Below, in pieces: positions 7,159 to 14,075 of a stretch of DNA of 37,171 nt. The DNA comes from a virus. The notes beneath the pieces were generated by a model. The model made no database searches, was not told where the DNA came from, and was given only the letters and a program-made list of their open reading frames with translations. A program made the translations under genes and the position numbers. How positions within the stretch are numbered: position 1 is the first letter of the stretch; each line of letters opens with the position of its first letter. The DNA lies in IMG/VR virus record IMGVR_UViG_3300031521_000191, positions 1 through 37,171 of that record. The stretch is one strand, 5' to 3'.

Positions 7159-7433
7159 TTCAGTTCTCCAGCTTCATGAAGTGCTAGGGTTAGTTTGAGG
7201 AGGGCTTTGAGGGGTGTATCTGACACTAATCTAGTTACACGAGGCAACCCTGCATTATAATTATCAGTTAGTTGCTCTTTTACGACTGAGACGCCTTTTG
7301 GTAGCTTCTCTAGTAGGTAATCTGAGGTGAACTCATAGACCATCTTTCCATCGACGAAACGAGTATGATGTACCCATCCAAGTCTCTTGAATACCTGCTC
7401 CCCTAGCTCAAATAGTTCTTTGTCTTGTGTCAT
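7155..7433 (-). CDS. Hypothetical protein, 92 aa
   Basis: This is a mixed strand and helix protein, with an aromatic-rich central part and a leucine-rich C-terminal helix (PLKALLKLTLALHEAGEL). A GGGAGG box lies 7 nt before the ATG, and the ATG overlaps the upstream stop. It is not recognised. It probably belongs to the variable host-interaction set of the early region. Confidence 0.7.
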   Translation of the reverse strand: MTQDKELFELGEQVFKRLGWVHHTRFVDGKMVYEFTSDYLLEKLPKGVSVVKEQLTDNYNAGLPRVTRLVSDTPLKALLKLTLALHEAGELK

Positions 7434-7624
7434 AGGTTATCCTCCCGATTAGGCATTAATGTTTTTACCAAATTAGCCACCTCTTTATGTATGCGTGATG
7501 ATATTTCATCATCTTTCGTATCGAGATAAATGGTGATTCGCCACTCGCCACTCGGTAGTTGTCTACGCTCAGTAGCCCACAGAGGCTTCTCTCTATCTGC
7601 CCGCATGAAGGGTATGCCGCTCAT
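7430..7624 (-). CDS. Hypothetical protein, 64 aa
   Basis: I prefer the ATG at 7624, just beyond the stop of the preceding gene with a purine-rich AAGGAAAGG box, over a longer frame to 7684 inside that gene. The product has a strand-rich middle (WRITIYLDT) and a helical end. No family is recognised. It overlaps the next start by ATGA. Confidence 0.62.
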   Translation of the reverse strand: MSGIPFMRADREKPLWATERRQLPSGEWRITIYLDTKDDEISSRIHKEVANLVKTLMPNREDNL

Positions 7625-7625
7625 C

Positions 7626-8099
7626 TTACTCTGCCTTTCCTTGGTTATTACGGGTACGCTCGGCAAGCTGTTTGCCACGGTCACAGTCGCAATACTTCAT
7701 CTGTACTGGCATGTCTATGTGTATACGCCCTTCAAATCCACCGATGTCACCATCAGTTCCATATCCATTGATCTGTGACTTCACAGTAGAATAGCCCTTG
7801 CCATAGCAGTTATGACAACCGCCATAGGCTCGCTCTATTTCTCGCACCTTTTGATCGGCGTATAGTTGCTTCTGTTGGGAGATAAACCTTGTCAACTTCA
7901 CATGGTCATCGTGATTCAGCTTATCGAACATGCCAGTATTCCACAGAAAGTCCCGTAGCCCTGCATTTTCCTCACTGAGTAGTTTGGGTGTTGTCGTACA
8001 GGATATGTGTGTCCATTCTTCTCCGTTTAGAGTTGCGAGGTCGGCGCTCCCAATTTTTCCGCCACACCGTACACAAACTCTTCCGTTATATTTACTCAT
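7626..8099 (-). CDS. Zinc-ribbon module fused to DnaJ-type knuckles, 157 aa
   Basis: Residues 1-34 repeat the module of the 6092-6604 protein (CVRCGGKIGSADLATLNGE). The middle is helical. The C-terminal third carries CHNCYGKGY near residue 95 and YCDCDRGK near 138, knuckles of the DnaJ cysteine-rich type. It thus combines the cysteine modules of two neighbouring proteins. The start overlaps the upstream stop as ATGA. Function is unknown, and nucleic-acid or host-protein binding is plausible. Confidence 0.78.
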   Translation of the reverse strand: MSKYNGRVCVRCGGKIGSADLATLNGEEWTHISCTTTPKLLSEENAGLRDFLWNTGMFDKLNHDDHVKLTRFISQQKQLYADQKVREIERAYGGCHNCYGKGYSTVKSQINGYGTDGDIGGFEGRIHIDMPVQMKYCDCDRGKQLAERTRNNQGKAE

Positions 8100-8491
8100 C
8101 CTCTTCGTGCCTCCAGGTTACGCTTAAATTCATGAATACCAGTCACATACCCATCCGCAAAATCACTTTGACTTGGTATTGACGCGGGCGCACACTCCTC
8201 CTCTATCTGTGTAATTGCTGCGACGATCAAATCAACTGCTTTTTGTCGGTCAATTATCAGCGTGTCTAGGTCTGTGATGGTTCCCTCCTCGCGTACTCCC
8301 ACTGCCACGATGGAAGCGAAGAGGGCGTCTTCTACGAGTTCTTTCATCGTCTTGGGTGTGGTAGGGTTAGGATTCATACAGCTCTTTGTAAGTAGGTCGT
8401 CGGCTACCCTCTTAATAGATACGATATTAGCAAGACATACTTCAAAGAAAGGTTGTTTACATTCGCCATCGTAGTTATGCTTCTTCGCCAT
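8096..8491 (-). CDS. Hypothetical protein, 131 aa
   Basis: Two ATGs stand in tandem at 8494 and 8491. The second leaves 6 nt to the GGAG box and is preferred. The product is mainly helical, with a Cys-containing first third and a hydrophobic AVDLIVAAITQI helix around residue 90. No family is recognised. It overlaps the 31-codon gene upstream by 17 nt. Confidence 0.7.
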   Translation of the reverse strand: MAKKHNYDGECKQPFFEVCLANIVSIKRVADDLLTKSCMNPNPTTPKTMKELVEDALFASIVAVGVREEGTITDLDTLIIDRQKAVDLIVAAITQIEEECAPASIPSQSDFADGYVTGIHEFKRNLEARRG

Positions 8492-8570
8492 CATTTTCTC
8501 CGTTCATTATGCTTAATTCACCGATCTGCGCGTCTTGCAAATCCTGTTCGAGATCTTCGGTACGACTCAT
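8475..8570 (-). CDS. Tiny acidic protein, 31 aa
   Basis: An ATG overlapping the preceding TGA (ATGA), with GGAG 6 nt upstream, opens 31 codons. The product is strongly acidic, with a predicted helix EDLEQDLQDAQIGEL. It overlaps the following gene by 17 nt. Translation signals are good for so short a gene. Small acidic phage proteins can mimic DNA, but this is only a possibility here. Confidence 0.55.
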   Translation of the reverse strand: MSRTEDLEQDLQDAQIGELSIMNGENDGEEA

Positions 8571-8740
8571 AGTTCGCTCCAAACTGGCGCATCACGCATT
8601 TCAAATTGATGCGACTTGCAATATTCAATAGTGTATGGAACTCGGCAGCGCAAGGTCTTTGGCTGTAATATAGACATAAATATAGCCGCGATGAATACAA
8701 TAATGATCCATCCGATGAGTGCCTTATATGATTGTTTCAT
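8567..8740 (-). CDS. Membrane-anchored small protein, 57 aa
   Basis: A hydrophobic helix at about residues 8-25 (IGWIIIVFIAAIFMSIL inside it) follows a short basic start, giving a signal-anchor topology with a 30-residue soluble tail holding two cysteines. An AAGGAG box precedes the ATG. The ATG overlaps the upstream stop and the TGA overlaps the next ATG. It probably sits in the host inner membrane. The role is unknown. Confidence 0.72.
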   Translation of the reverse strand: MKQSYKALIGWIIIVFIAAIFMSILQPKTLRCRVPYTIEYCKSHQFEMRDAPVWSEL

Positions 8741-8973
8741 GCTTCTTCGCTCCTTTTCTGCGTCCGGGACGCTGGCTTATTTCGATGGAAGTTAATCTTC
8801 TCCGAAGTATGCGTAAGTTTAGTACGCTTGCTTAATTTAAATTGTAGCATACGCACGGGCTCTCCTAGCAGCGTGAGTTGGTCGAAGCTACTCAGTATGT
8901 ATACGTGCCTCCAACGGCCCTCCCAGTGGACGTAGGCGCGTAATTCGACACCTGGTTTACGGATGGCGGTCAT
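8737..8973 (-). CDS. Hypothetical basic protein, 78 aa
   Basis: This is a basic protein, strand-rich in the first half (YVHWEGRWRHVYIL) with a Lys/Arg-rich tail. It could bind nucleic acid, but no family is recognised. It overlaps both neighbours by 4 nt. Confidence 0.66.
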   Translation of the reverse strand: MTAIRKPGVELRAYVHWEGRWRHVYILSSFDQLTLLGEPVRMLQFKLSKRTKLTHTSEKINFHRNKPASRTQKRSEEA

Positions 8974-9248
8974 ATCTTTATCCTCCTGACGTTATATTCA
9001 TGCGCGAGACTGACGGCCACGAGTATCTCACCGACATTAGTGACCTCGACACGTGGTCCATTCTCCCACCATCCGCGCTTATATTCTTTCGATGACTCCT
9101 GGGGGTTGTATCGGTAGAGAAAGAACCGTATACCACGCCAACTCTGTGATCTCGCTACAGCTCCGACGAGGCTATGCTGGAATAGCCGATGGAGGCACAT
9201 AGGCTTTTCATCGAGAAGGTAGAATGTTTTACAGTTGCAAGTACGCAT
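8970..9248 (-). CDS. Hypothetical protein, 92 aa
   Basis: The N-terminus holds Cys4, Cys6 and Cys18 with His19 and His24, which might bind a metal. A basic, aromatic-rich middle follows and a strand-rich C-terminal half. Not recognised. It is chained to both neighbours by short overlaps. Confidence 0.66.
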   Translation of the reverse strand: MRTCNCKTFYLLDEKPMCLHRLFQHSLVGAVARSQSWRGIRFFLYRYNPQESSKEYKRGWWENGPRVEVTNVGEILVAVSLAHEYNVRRIKI

Positions 9249-9523
9249 TATTTATCCTTCTCCCACGGTAACGGCGTCCCGTACAATAAATGATCTCGAA
9301 TCGAATCTGTCATTTTCCTATGGATAGTTGGGTATAGGTGGTTCATCATCGCTTGCATAAGTCTAATTCTTTTACGCTCAGGTGGCCAGAACCAGCCATA
9401 CCATTTAGTGGATTTAATTTTAATGGCCGCCGGTGCTTCTAGCTTGAGCCTATCGACAATCTCCTGAAGATATGATGGGAACTCATACTCTGGTATTTTT
9501 ACTTCTTCAATATTTTTATTCAT
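9248..9523 (-). CDS. Hypothetical protein, 91 aa
   Basis: The ATG at 9523 has GAGG at a suitable 6 nt distance and lies just inside the end of the upstream gene; longer frames to 9529 or 9634 are less well supported. The product is basic and helical, with KWYGWFWPPERKRIRL in the centre. No family is recognised. Confidence 0.62.
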   Translation of the reverse strand: MNKNIEEVKIPEYEFPSYLQEIVDRLKLEAPAAIKIKSTKWYGWFWPPERKRIRLMQAMMNHLYPTIHRKMTDSIRDHLLYGTPLPWEKDK

Positions 9524-9701
9524 CGCCATCCTCGACTTTCCATGTGACATCAATCGAACCAATGACTTGATGCCCATTTTCATATCTTGTATACAATATC
9601 CTGATGCTGTTTTGACTGGTAAAAGTATATGCACTACTGATCAGGGCTCTGGTTATGAACGGTAATATATTTTTCTTAGGGTGTTCATTATTCTCGGCCA
9701 T
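9516..9701 (-). CDS. Hypothetical protein, 61 aa
   Basis: This small protein has strands in the middle and an acidic end. It begins one base inside the stop of the SNF2-type helicase (TAATG), so it is probably translated by re-initiation. No function can be assigned. Confidence 0.62.
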   Translation of the reverse strand: MAENNEHPKKNILPFITRALISSAYTFTSQNSIRILYTRYENGHQVIGSIDVTWKVEDGDE

Positions 9702-10948
9702 TATTCCTCCTCGCTATTCCATAAAGTTGCGTTAAAGTCACGTTTAGTTTTCAAACACTCCCACACCTTTCGGTCCACCGTTGCTTTAACATTAAACAGG
9801 TAATACAGACATTTCTTGGTCTGTCCGTTGCGATGTGTGCGTCCGATCGACTGCTCAAACTCTTGATATGAGTATGTCGGGCTAAAGTAGATCGTGACAT
9901 TCGCCCATTGAAGATTCAGACCTGTTGAGGCGGATTTGTAGTGCGCGACTAATATAGTATTCCGTATCTGTGCATCACTTGCGGGCAGATCGTCGTGTAC
10001 ATCGCCATCGTAGCGCAAAATATGTTTGTCTGACTTCTCGAGAGCTTTGAGAATGGCTTTTCGCTCAGAGATATAATTATAGTAGATGATTATATTATCC
10101 GAGGTATCGTTGACTATCGACATGAGATTGTCGAGCCGGGCTTCTGTAGTACTCTGGCGCAATACAGATAGGAGACGGCTTGAATTGTCAAGTAACTCCT
10201 CGGTACGCGGGTCTTTCTTTGTGAGGCGTAGTATCGTATAGAGCTTGCTCGTCTTTTTGTCCATGTGAATATTCACACCTATCATCTGGCGGTCTGGTAG
10301 TTCATGAGCTTGACTACGCGAGAGCTTGAACGCGCAGCGCGACAGTTGATACTCCATCTCGGAGACATTGATATACTTGACTAGCTCGGGAAAGCCCTTG
10401 AAGTCCTGGTAGACGCAATATTTGTGCTTGAACTCAGTGATACCTTTAGTGAAGCCAAACAGTTTAGAGTAGCCCGCGAAGTCTATCCATCCGTTAGGCA
10501 TGGGCGTCCCCGAGAGACCTATAAAGAGTCCGCCGGCCATCTTGATCTCTAGGACGGCTTTCGATTGTTTGCTCTGCGGATTCTTGAGTGAGTGGCACTC
10601 GTCGGCGATTACATCATAAACGACACCACCGTTGCGAGTAGCGCAGAATTGCCAGTGGCGCGGGCGTTTCGTCTTCGGGTCCATGAGGCGTAGGGACTCG
10701 TAAGAGATGTAGGTAATCTCGATAATGGGGAAAATATGTTGACCGTCAAACCATCGTTTGACCTCCTGTTCCCAGTCACCCGTGCGTATCTTCGATGCGG
10801 GCGCGACGACAAGTAGTCTGTGTCCCGTGTGTTGGCGTTGCCAGTGAGCAAGTGACATAAGCGTTTTTCCTGTGCCTAAGTCCGCGGCCATGATGCATGA
10901 GGGCGGTAACTTGGCGAGGTAGGCCTCTTGATATTGATAGAGCTTCAT
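9701..10948 (-). CDS. SNF2-type (SF2) DEAD-like helicase/translocase
   Basis: This 415-residue protein has the SF2 set: motif I DLGTGKT at 23-29, motif II DECH at 116-119, motif III SGTPMPN at 146-152, motif V around ASTGLNLQ at 340-347, and motif VI QSIGRTHRNGQ at 366-376. The order and the RTHRNGQ form match phage SNF2-like proteins that act on double-stranded DNA. It lacks the nuclease or chromatin domains of larger relatives. It is flanked by unknown small genes rather than the replication core. It may remodel replication or recombination intermediates or protect phage DNA. It shares one base with each neighbour (TAATG). Confidence 0.93.
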   Translation of the reverse strand: MKLYQYQEAYLAKLPPSCIMAADLGTGKTLMSLAHWQRQHTGHRLLVVAPASKIRTGDWEQEVKRWFDGQHIFPIIEITYISYESLRLMDPKTKRPRHWQFCATRNGGVVYDVIADECHSLKNPQSKQSKAVLEIKMAGGLFIGLSGTPMPNGWIDFAGYSKLFGFTKGITEFKHKYCVYQDFKGFPELVKYINVSEMEYQLSRCAFKLSRSQAHELPDRQMIGVNIHMDKKTSKLYTILRLTKKDPRTEELLDNSSRLLSVLRQSTTEARLDNLMSIVNDTSDNIIIYYNYISERKAILKALEKSDKHILRYDGDVHDDLPASDAQIRNTILVAHYKSASTGLNLQWANVTIYFSPTYSYQEFEQSIGRTHRNGQTKKCLYYLFNVKATVDRKVWECLKTKRDFNATLWNSEEE

Positions 10949-11043
10949 TAGAATGGTATCTCGTCTAAGTTATGTATAATCAATTTTCCCTCATAGAACC
11001 ACGCGAGATAGCGAGAACTCTTGTCGGTTACAGGTATCTTCAC
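10948..11043 (-). CDS. Small protein, 31 aa, GTG start
   Basis: A GTG overlapping the preceding TGA (GTGA), with GAGG 5 nt upstream, opens 31 codons that end in a TAA sharing its last base with the helicase ATG. The product has the form MKIPVTDKSSRYLAWFYEG followed by a short strand and acidic end. It is probably a real link in the translational chain and may serve mainly to couple helicase translation. Confidence 0.6.
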   Translation of the reverse strand: MKIPVTDKSSRYLAWFYEGKLIIHNLDEIPF

Positions 11044-11276
11044 GACGCCCTCGCACTCAGCGCATCGATCTTGCGCGTCAGCTTGACCTGACGGATGAGT
11101 GCGCGGTGTAAACGATTCTGAGCCCGTAGGCGTCTGATATCCGCTCTGTTGTCCGCGATAGAGTGAATATGGCCCGTGATGGCCTGTTCATATTCGTCAA
11201 GGGGCTTCATCGCTACCTTCACTTTGCGCGGTGTGGGGATGAGCTCGTCGTGTTGTATGGTGTTGCGTTTCTTCAT
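11040..11276 (-). CDS. Hypothetical basic helical protein, 78 aa
   Basis: The protein is rich in Arg and Lys, with a long helix in the second half (RRLRAQNRLHRALIRQVK), perhaps a coiled coil or nucleic-acid-binding helix. It follows an acidic coiled-coil protein whose stop shares one base with its start. The two opposite-charged proteins could form a pair. No family is recognised. Confidence 0.66.
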   Translation of the reverse strand: MKKRNTIQHDELIPTPRKVKVAMKPLDEYEQAITGHIHSIADNRADIRRLRAQNRLHRALIRQVKLTRKIDALSARAS

Positions 11277-11563
11277 TATCGCGTTGCCTCCTCTAGCTGC
11301 TTTTCAAGCTCTTCAATTTTATCTCTTGCCTCATTCAGCTCGTCGATGGCCTCGTCACGCTCTGATTCAGCGTGTGAGGTCTCTCCATCAGTATCTTCTA
11401 ACTGCTCGGTCAATTCATCGCGTTCGTTCTCGAGGTCGGTGACAAGCTCGAATATCTCCTCGAGTTTCGTGCGTCCCGTCTCGTCTGGAATGAGTGCGGA
11501 TATATCCTTGAGGAATAGCTCTCGGTGGCGCGGGTCCGTGAGGTCATATACATAGGTAGTCAT
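11276..11563 (-). CDS. Acidic coiled-coil protein, 95 aa
   Basis: From about residue 35 to the end the protein is a near-continuous Glu-rich coiled coil (heptads such as LENERDELTEQLED and KIEELEKQLEEAT). The N-terminal 30 residues look globular. It lies immediately before a basic helical protein. Such short coiled coils can be scaffolds or inhibitors of multimeric host proteins. The exact role is unknown. Confidence 0.72.
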   Translation of the reverse strand: MTTYVYDLTDPRHRELFLKDISALIPDETGRTKLEEIFELVTDLENERDELTEQLEDTDGETSHAESERDEAIDELNEARDKIEELEKQLEEATR

Positions 11564-11781
11564 GCGTGGCCTCCGTCTTCATATACCCATAGTGTGTGTT
11601 TAGGCGTTTGATTCTTATGGAATGTGACGGACACTATTTTCTTGCCAGTAGCTGTCCTGAGGAGGCTATAGGTGTAGCCTCGGCCGTCTTTCACGAGATG
11701 AGAGCCGGATGGACTCACGCCCTCTTGGTGACAATAGTTGATTGCGTCAATCAGAGCTAGATTAAATAGGATTTCTTGCAT
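11560..11781 (-). CDS. Hypothetical protein, 73 aa
   Basis: A helical start with ALIDAINYCHQEG is followed by strands (TYSLLRTATGKKIVSVTF). The size and layout could be a small alpha/beta domain. Not recognised. The ATG shares a base with the upstream TAA, and the end overlaps the next ATG. Confidence 0.68.
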   Translation of the reverse strand: MQEILFNLALIDAINYCHQEGVSPSGSHLVKDGRGYTYSLLRTATGKKIVSVTFHKNQTPKHTLWVYEDGGHA

Positions 11782-11903
11782 TATCGTGTACCCCTCCGCG
11801 CGTGGCGCTTAGCTTTAATTCGTTCAATCATACATGATTTATCACGGATCTGTTCGCGCATATACTTGCGCACTATACCCTTAGGTGGATTGTAGGCAGT
11901 CAT
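11781..11903 (-). CDS. Tiny very basic protein, 40 aa
   Basis: This 40-codon gene encodes a strongly basic helical protein (RKYMREQIRDK, then KAKRHARRGTR). AGGAGG lies 10 nt before the ATG, and the TAA shares its last base with the next ATG. It probably binds nucleic acid or an acidic partner. It is clearly part of the chained early operon. Confidence 0.65.
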   Translation of the reverse strand: MTAYNPPKGIVRKYMREQIRDKSCMIERIKAKRHARRGTR

Positions 11904-11905
11904 GG

Positions 11906-12205
11906 CTATGCTACCTCCTGAAAGTCATACGACTCATGGTTGTGCATCTCCTCGTCATGTTCTGATGAATCATCGCACGTTTCAGTGATGGATACCCACC
12001 CTCTACCGTTATCGTCATGTGTCCAGTCAAGAATATAGCTCTTGCCATTCACGGTGATATCGTGATGCGTCATCTTGTCCTCGTCTGGAAATGCGGGTGT
12101 GTCTACGATTGTTATGTCCTCAATGTCTAGGTGATACCCGTTACCGACTTGTGTAACCAATAGATCTATTGATTTTAGTATGTCGTCTTTAGTAGGATTA
12201 AACAT
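11906..12205 (-). CDS. Hypothetical acidic protein, 99 aa
   Basis: The protein is acidic and strand-rich, with many Asp, Glu and His in the last 25 residues. The start overlaps the preceding gene by 8 nt. No family is recognised. The negative charge and small size would fit a DNA-mimic or host-factor binder, but nothing in the sequence proves that. Confidence 0.68.
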   Translation of the reverse strand: MFNPTKDDILKSIDLLVTQVGNGYHLDIEDITIVDTPAFPDEDKMTHHDITVNGKSYILDWTHDDNGRGWVSITETCDDSSEHDEEMHNHESYDFQEVA

Positions 12206-12521
12206 TTTTCTTCACTCCTTTAGAATACGTAATAGCGTTAAATATATCTTGTGAGATATCGTAGCCGTAGCCGTGAGAGACACGACCAAAGACACGCACG
12301 AGTGGATTCCCCGCCTCAATAGTTTTTGGCGCATTCTCAGCGTCGCACGGGTCCATAAAGCGGATGCGCCCCAGGTTCACGTGGTCAATATTCGTTTTAT
12401 CGATGTACTGAAAGAATAGCTTGCGTGGCAATATAGCCGTGAAGTTCAATTGTGCTAGGTGATTATCCGTCATATGCTTGTGATATGAGGTATTGATAAT
12501 CTTGATTGAATTTTCATCCAT
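12198..12521 (-). CDS. Hypothetical protein, 107 aa
   Basis: This looks like a mixed alpha/beta protein with a central KLFFQYIDKTNIDHV stretch and a C-terminal helix. Not recognised. It begins 5 nt after the end of the preceding gene and overlaps the next one. Confidence 0.68.
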   Translation of the reverse strand: MDENSIKIINTSYHKHMTDNHLAQLNFTAILPRKLFFQYIDKTNIDHVNLGRIRFMDPCDAENAPKTIEAGNPLVRVFGRVSHGYGYDISQDIFNAITYSKGVKKNV

Positions 12522-12526
12522 AGTGA

Positions 12527-12790
12527 TTATGCCTCCTCTGTCACGTTGCCGTGAAAATCACAGTTGAAATAGGCGCGTGTGATCTTAGTGCGCGATAACT
12601 TGCGCTCTATCCTAGACCACCACGAGAAGTCTGTCTCACTCTGGGGTATGAATCTGTACGCCCCTAGAGTATCGGGATTGATAGCCTGTAGCTTTTTGAA
12701 TGTTTCTTCATTCAATCGAGTAGCCATCATATCTGTAATGATGTACTCTGCTCCTGGCTTGCCCTTAGCGATAATATTGATTTGTGTCAT
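12527..12790 (-). CDS. Hypothetical protein, 87 aa
   Basis: The product is alpha/beta, with a central LNEETFKKLQAINPDTLG helix and a basic second half. An AGGAGA-type box lies in the 100-nt gap upstream. No family is recognised. It is the first gene of the uninterrupted overlap chain running left. Confidence 0.68.
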   Translation of the reverse strand: MTQINIIAKGKPGAEYIITDMMATRLNEETFKKLQAINPDTLGAYRFIPQSETDFSWWSRIERKLSRTKITRAYFNCDFHGNVTEEA

Positions 12791-12895
12791 ATGCGTTTAG
12801 TCTCCTGTGACTTACTTGCTTATATTATGGCGACTAATGTCAACCTGTAGCGCCACGGCCATTATTTTGCGACTCGTGACGCTCTTAGCTTGATA

Positions 12896-13006
12896 CTAGA
12901 TGGTGATGAGGGTGATGAACCCCCAGAGTAGCGGGACGACCGCGAAGCATAAGACCCATTGTTGTCGTGCAATACGCTTGTGTCGTCGTGCTACTGATGC
13001 TCTCAT
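12896..13006 (-). CDS. Small tail-anchored membrane protein, 36 aa
   Basis: The N-terminal half is strongly basic (RRHKRIARQQ) and the C-terminal half is one hydrophobic helix (WVLCFAVVPLLWGFITLITI). This predicts a single-pass protein with a positively charged cytoplasmic end. An AAAGGA box lies before the ATG. It is the first gene after the TTGACA promoter at 13112-13140. The role is unknown. Confidence 0.68.
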   Translation of the reverse strand: MRASVARRHKRIARQQWVLCFAVVPLLWGFITLITI

Positions 13007-13111
13007 CTGATTGTGTCCTTTATGTATTGTGTTGATGTGCTTTGGTCAATGCTTTTGTTCAATCACTCATGACCTTTGGATTGTGTCAGCGTTCCTTGCT
13101 TGACTGTCTCC

Positions 13112-13140
13112 ATTTAACTACAGTGTCAATAGAATGTCAA
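13112..13140 (-). promoter_or_regulatory. Strong early sigma70-like promoter with doubled -35
   Basis: On the minus strand TTGACA (13135-13140) is followed after exactly 17 nt by TTAAAT (13112-13117). A second TTGACA lies at 13124-13129 inside the spacer, as part of a repeated CTATTGACA. The start point should be near 13105, leaving a leader of about 100 nt before the 36-codon gene. This is the best host-type promoter in the window and probably drives the accessory early operon. Confidence 0.72.
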
Positions 13141-13148
13141 TAGTATTT

Positions 13149-13406
13149 TCAAAGAATCTGCAACATATGGCACGATTCGCACGCTTTTACAGAGGTGATG
13201 ACACCACCATCATCGTTGACAGCTAATTTAAGTGATTTGCCATATGTAATGCCGTCACTTAGGATCTGGCGCGTTTCTGCACTTTTAATACCTAAAGACG
13301 CTAGGTAAATATATGCACGCTGAGGCTGTACGCCCGATTTAATGACTGCATTGACTAAGTCACGATAATGGATAGGTTTGATATTTGGGTCATTGATATA
13401 GTTCAT
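13149..13406 (-). CDS. First early gene, hypothetical 85 aa
   Basis: This helical protein has a middle part (DLVNAVIKSGVQPQRAYIYL) that could form a small helix-turn-helix-like domain. Two cysteines near the C-terminus sit in CESCH. It is the gene closest to the repeat-bearing control region, has its own extended -10 promoter at 13437-13445 and an AGGAGA box. A role in regulating the control region is plausible but not shown. Confidence 0.72.
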   Translation of the reverse strand: MNYINDPNIKPIHYRDLVNAVIKSGVQPQRAYIYLASLGIKSAETRQILSDGITYGKSLKLAVNDDGGVITSVKACESCHMLQIL

Positions 13407-13436
13407 ATAGATATCTCCTGTTTAGTTGATATAGGT

Positions 13437-13445
13437 ATTGTATCA
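13437..13445 (-). promoter_or_regulatory. Extended -10 promoter for first early gene
   Basis: The minus strand reads TGATACAAT. Transcription should begin near 13430, giving a leader of about 24 nt with an AGGAGA ribosome site before the ATG at 13406. It matches the TGnTAnnnT boxes of the late genes. Confidence 0.62.
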
Positions 13446-13480
13446 AAATGGTCTAGAAATGGCAAAACATGAAATACAAT

Positions 13481-13611
13481 ATTACAGCTACATGTCAAAA
13501 AATGGGTTTGGTGCTGTAATGTCAAAAATGTATTTGCTACAACATGTAAAAACAGAGGTAAATGGGACGCAAAAAAATCACGCGCTGACACCTTTCAATG
13601 ACATTACAGCA
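13481..13611. repeat. Inverted ATTACAGC sites (operator or origin elements)
   Basis: TGCTGTAATGTCA at 13512-13524 has an exact reverse complement at 13599-13611. The 8-nt core ATTACAGC also occurs at 13481-13488. ATGTCAAAAA occurs twice nearby. The set lies directly upstream of the first early promoter, which suggests binding sites for a regulator. Confidence 0.6.
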
Positions 13612-13841
13612 TCACTGTCTACAACCAAATAAAAAAAATATGATATATATCCCCCGTTCGTTAATCACACAGTAGGCACTTTGAATCTGTAAGTGTAATA
13701 TCTTTTTACGCTGATATATGGGCTAATATGTACGCATGTATGTGGGTATTGAATGAGTGCAGTATGATCTTGCACCCCACCCCTGTTGCTTAACGTCGCA
13801 CATTATACAATGCCCGACGTATAGCGCAGGTATGATACATA

Positions 13842-13870
13842 CATATGAATGAGCCACTCATATACATATG
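13842..13870. repeat. Dyad with CATATG flanks
   Basis: ATGAG and CTCAT (13849-13853 and 13857-13861) face each other across CCA, and both sides are bordered by CATATG (13842-13847 and 13865-13870). This looks like a protein-binding dyad. No function is known. Confidence 0.45.
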
Positions 13871-13882
13871 ATGCGCGCGCCG

Positions 13883-13914
13883 ACGACCCATGGCACCCCA
13901 CGACCCACGACCCA
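13883..13914. repeat. Triple ACGACCCA direct repeat
   Basis: ACGACCCA occurs at 13883-13890, 13900-13907 and 13907-13914, the last two sharing a base. Short clustered direct repeats beside a divergent control region recall origin iterons, but three copies are few. Confidence 0.45.
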
Positions 13915-14035
13915 GCGTGGAATGGAGGGGGGGTGGTGTGTTATGACGCAGCGTTACGAGCGTATACGTCCTCCCCCCATTTTCTATAAAAATATAGCGT
14001 TTTCTATCACAACATATTCCATTCCATTGTCAACA

Positions 14036-14044
14036 TGGTATAAT
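14036..14044 (+). promoter_or_regulatory. Extended -10 promoter, first rightward gene
   Basis: TGGTATAAT is a consensus extended -10 box. Transcription should start near 14051, 25 nt before the ATG at 14076, with CTGGAG as ribosome site. Confidence 0.7.
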
Positions 14045-14075
14045 GGATTGGTAAACACTTAACTGGAGAATTATT

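Larger units (their letters stand above)
13446..14035. other. Gene-free control region between divergent arms
   Basis: No convincing gene lies here. The left third is A/T-rich with inverted ATTACAGC/GCTGTAAT sites. The middle has purine-rich spacers, TATACAAT and TATGAT boxes (about 13803-13836) and a dyad with CATATG flanks. The right third is G/C-rich, with repeated ACGACCCA, a GGAGGGGGGG run (13924-13933) and a C-rich run near 13972-13978 that can pair with it. Position and content fit an operator region, a replication origin, or both. Neither is proven. Confidence 0.6.

Noticed and set aside
12812-12862. 16-codon minus-strand frame MAVALQVDISRHNISK between two early genes
   Set aside because: No ribosome site and no overlap with neighbours; probably leader sequence of the next gene.
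13403-13591. 62-codon minus-strand frame covering the early promoter and inverted repeats
   Set aside because: It crosses the extended -10 promoter and operator-like repeats, has no ribosome site, and its composition is unlike the neighbours.
13848-13872. Eight-codon frame after TATGAT in the control region
   Set aside because: It is shorter than any supported gene here and coincides with a dyad repeat that explains the sequence better.
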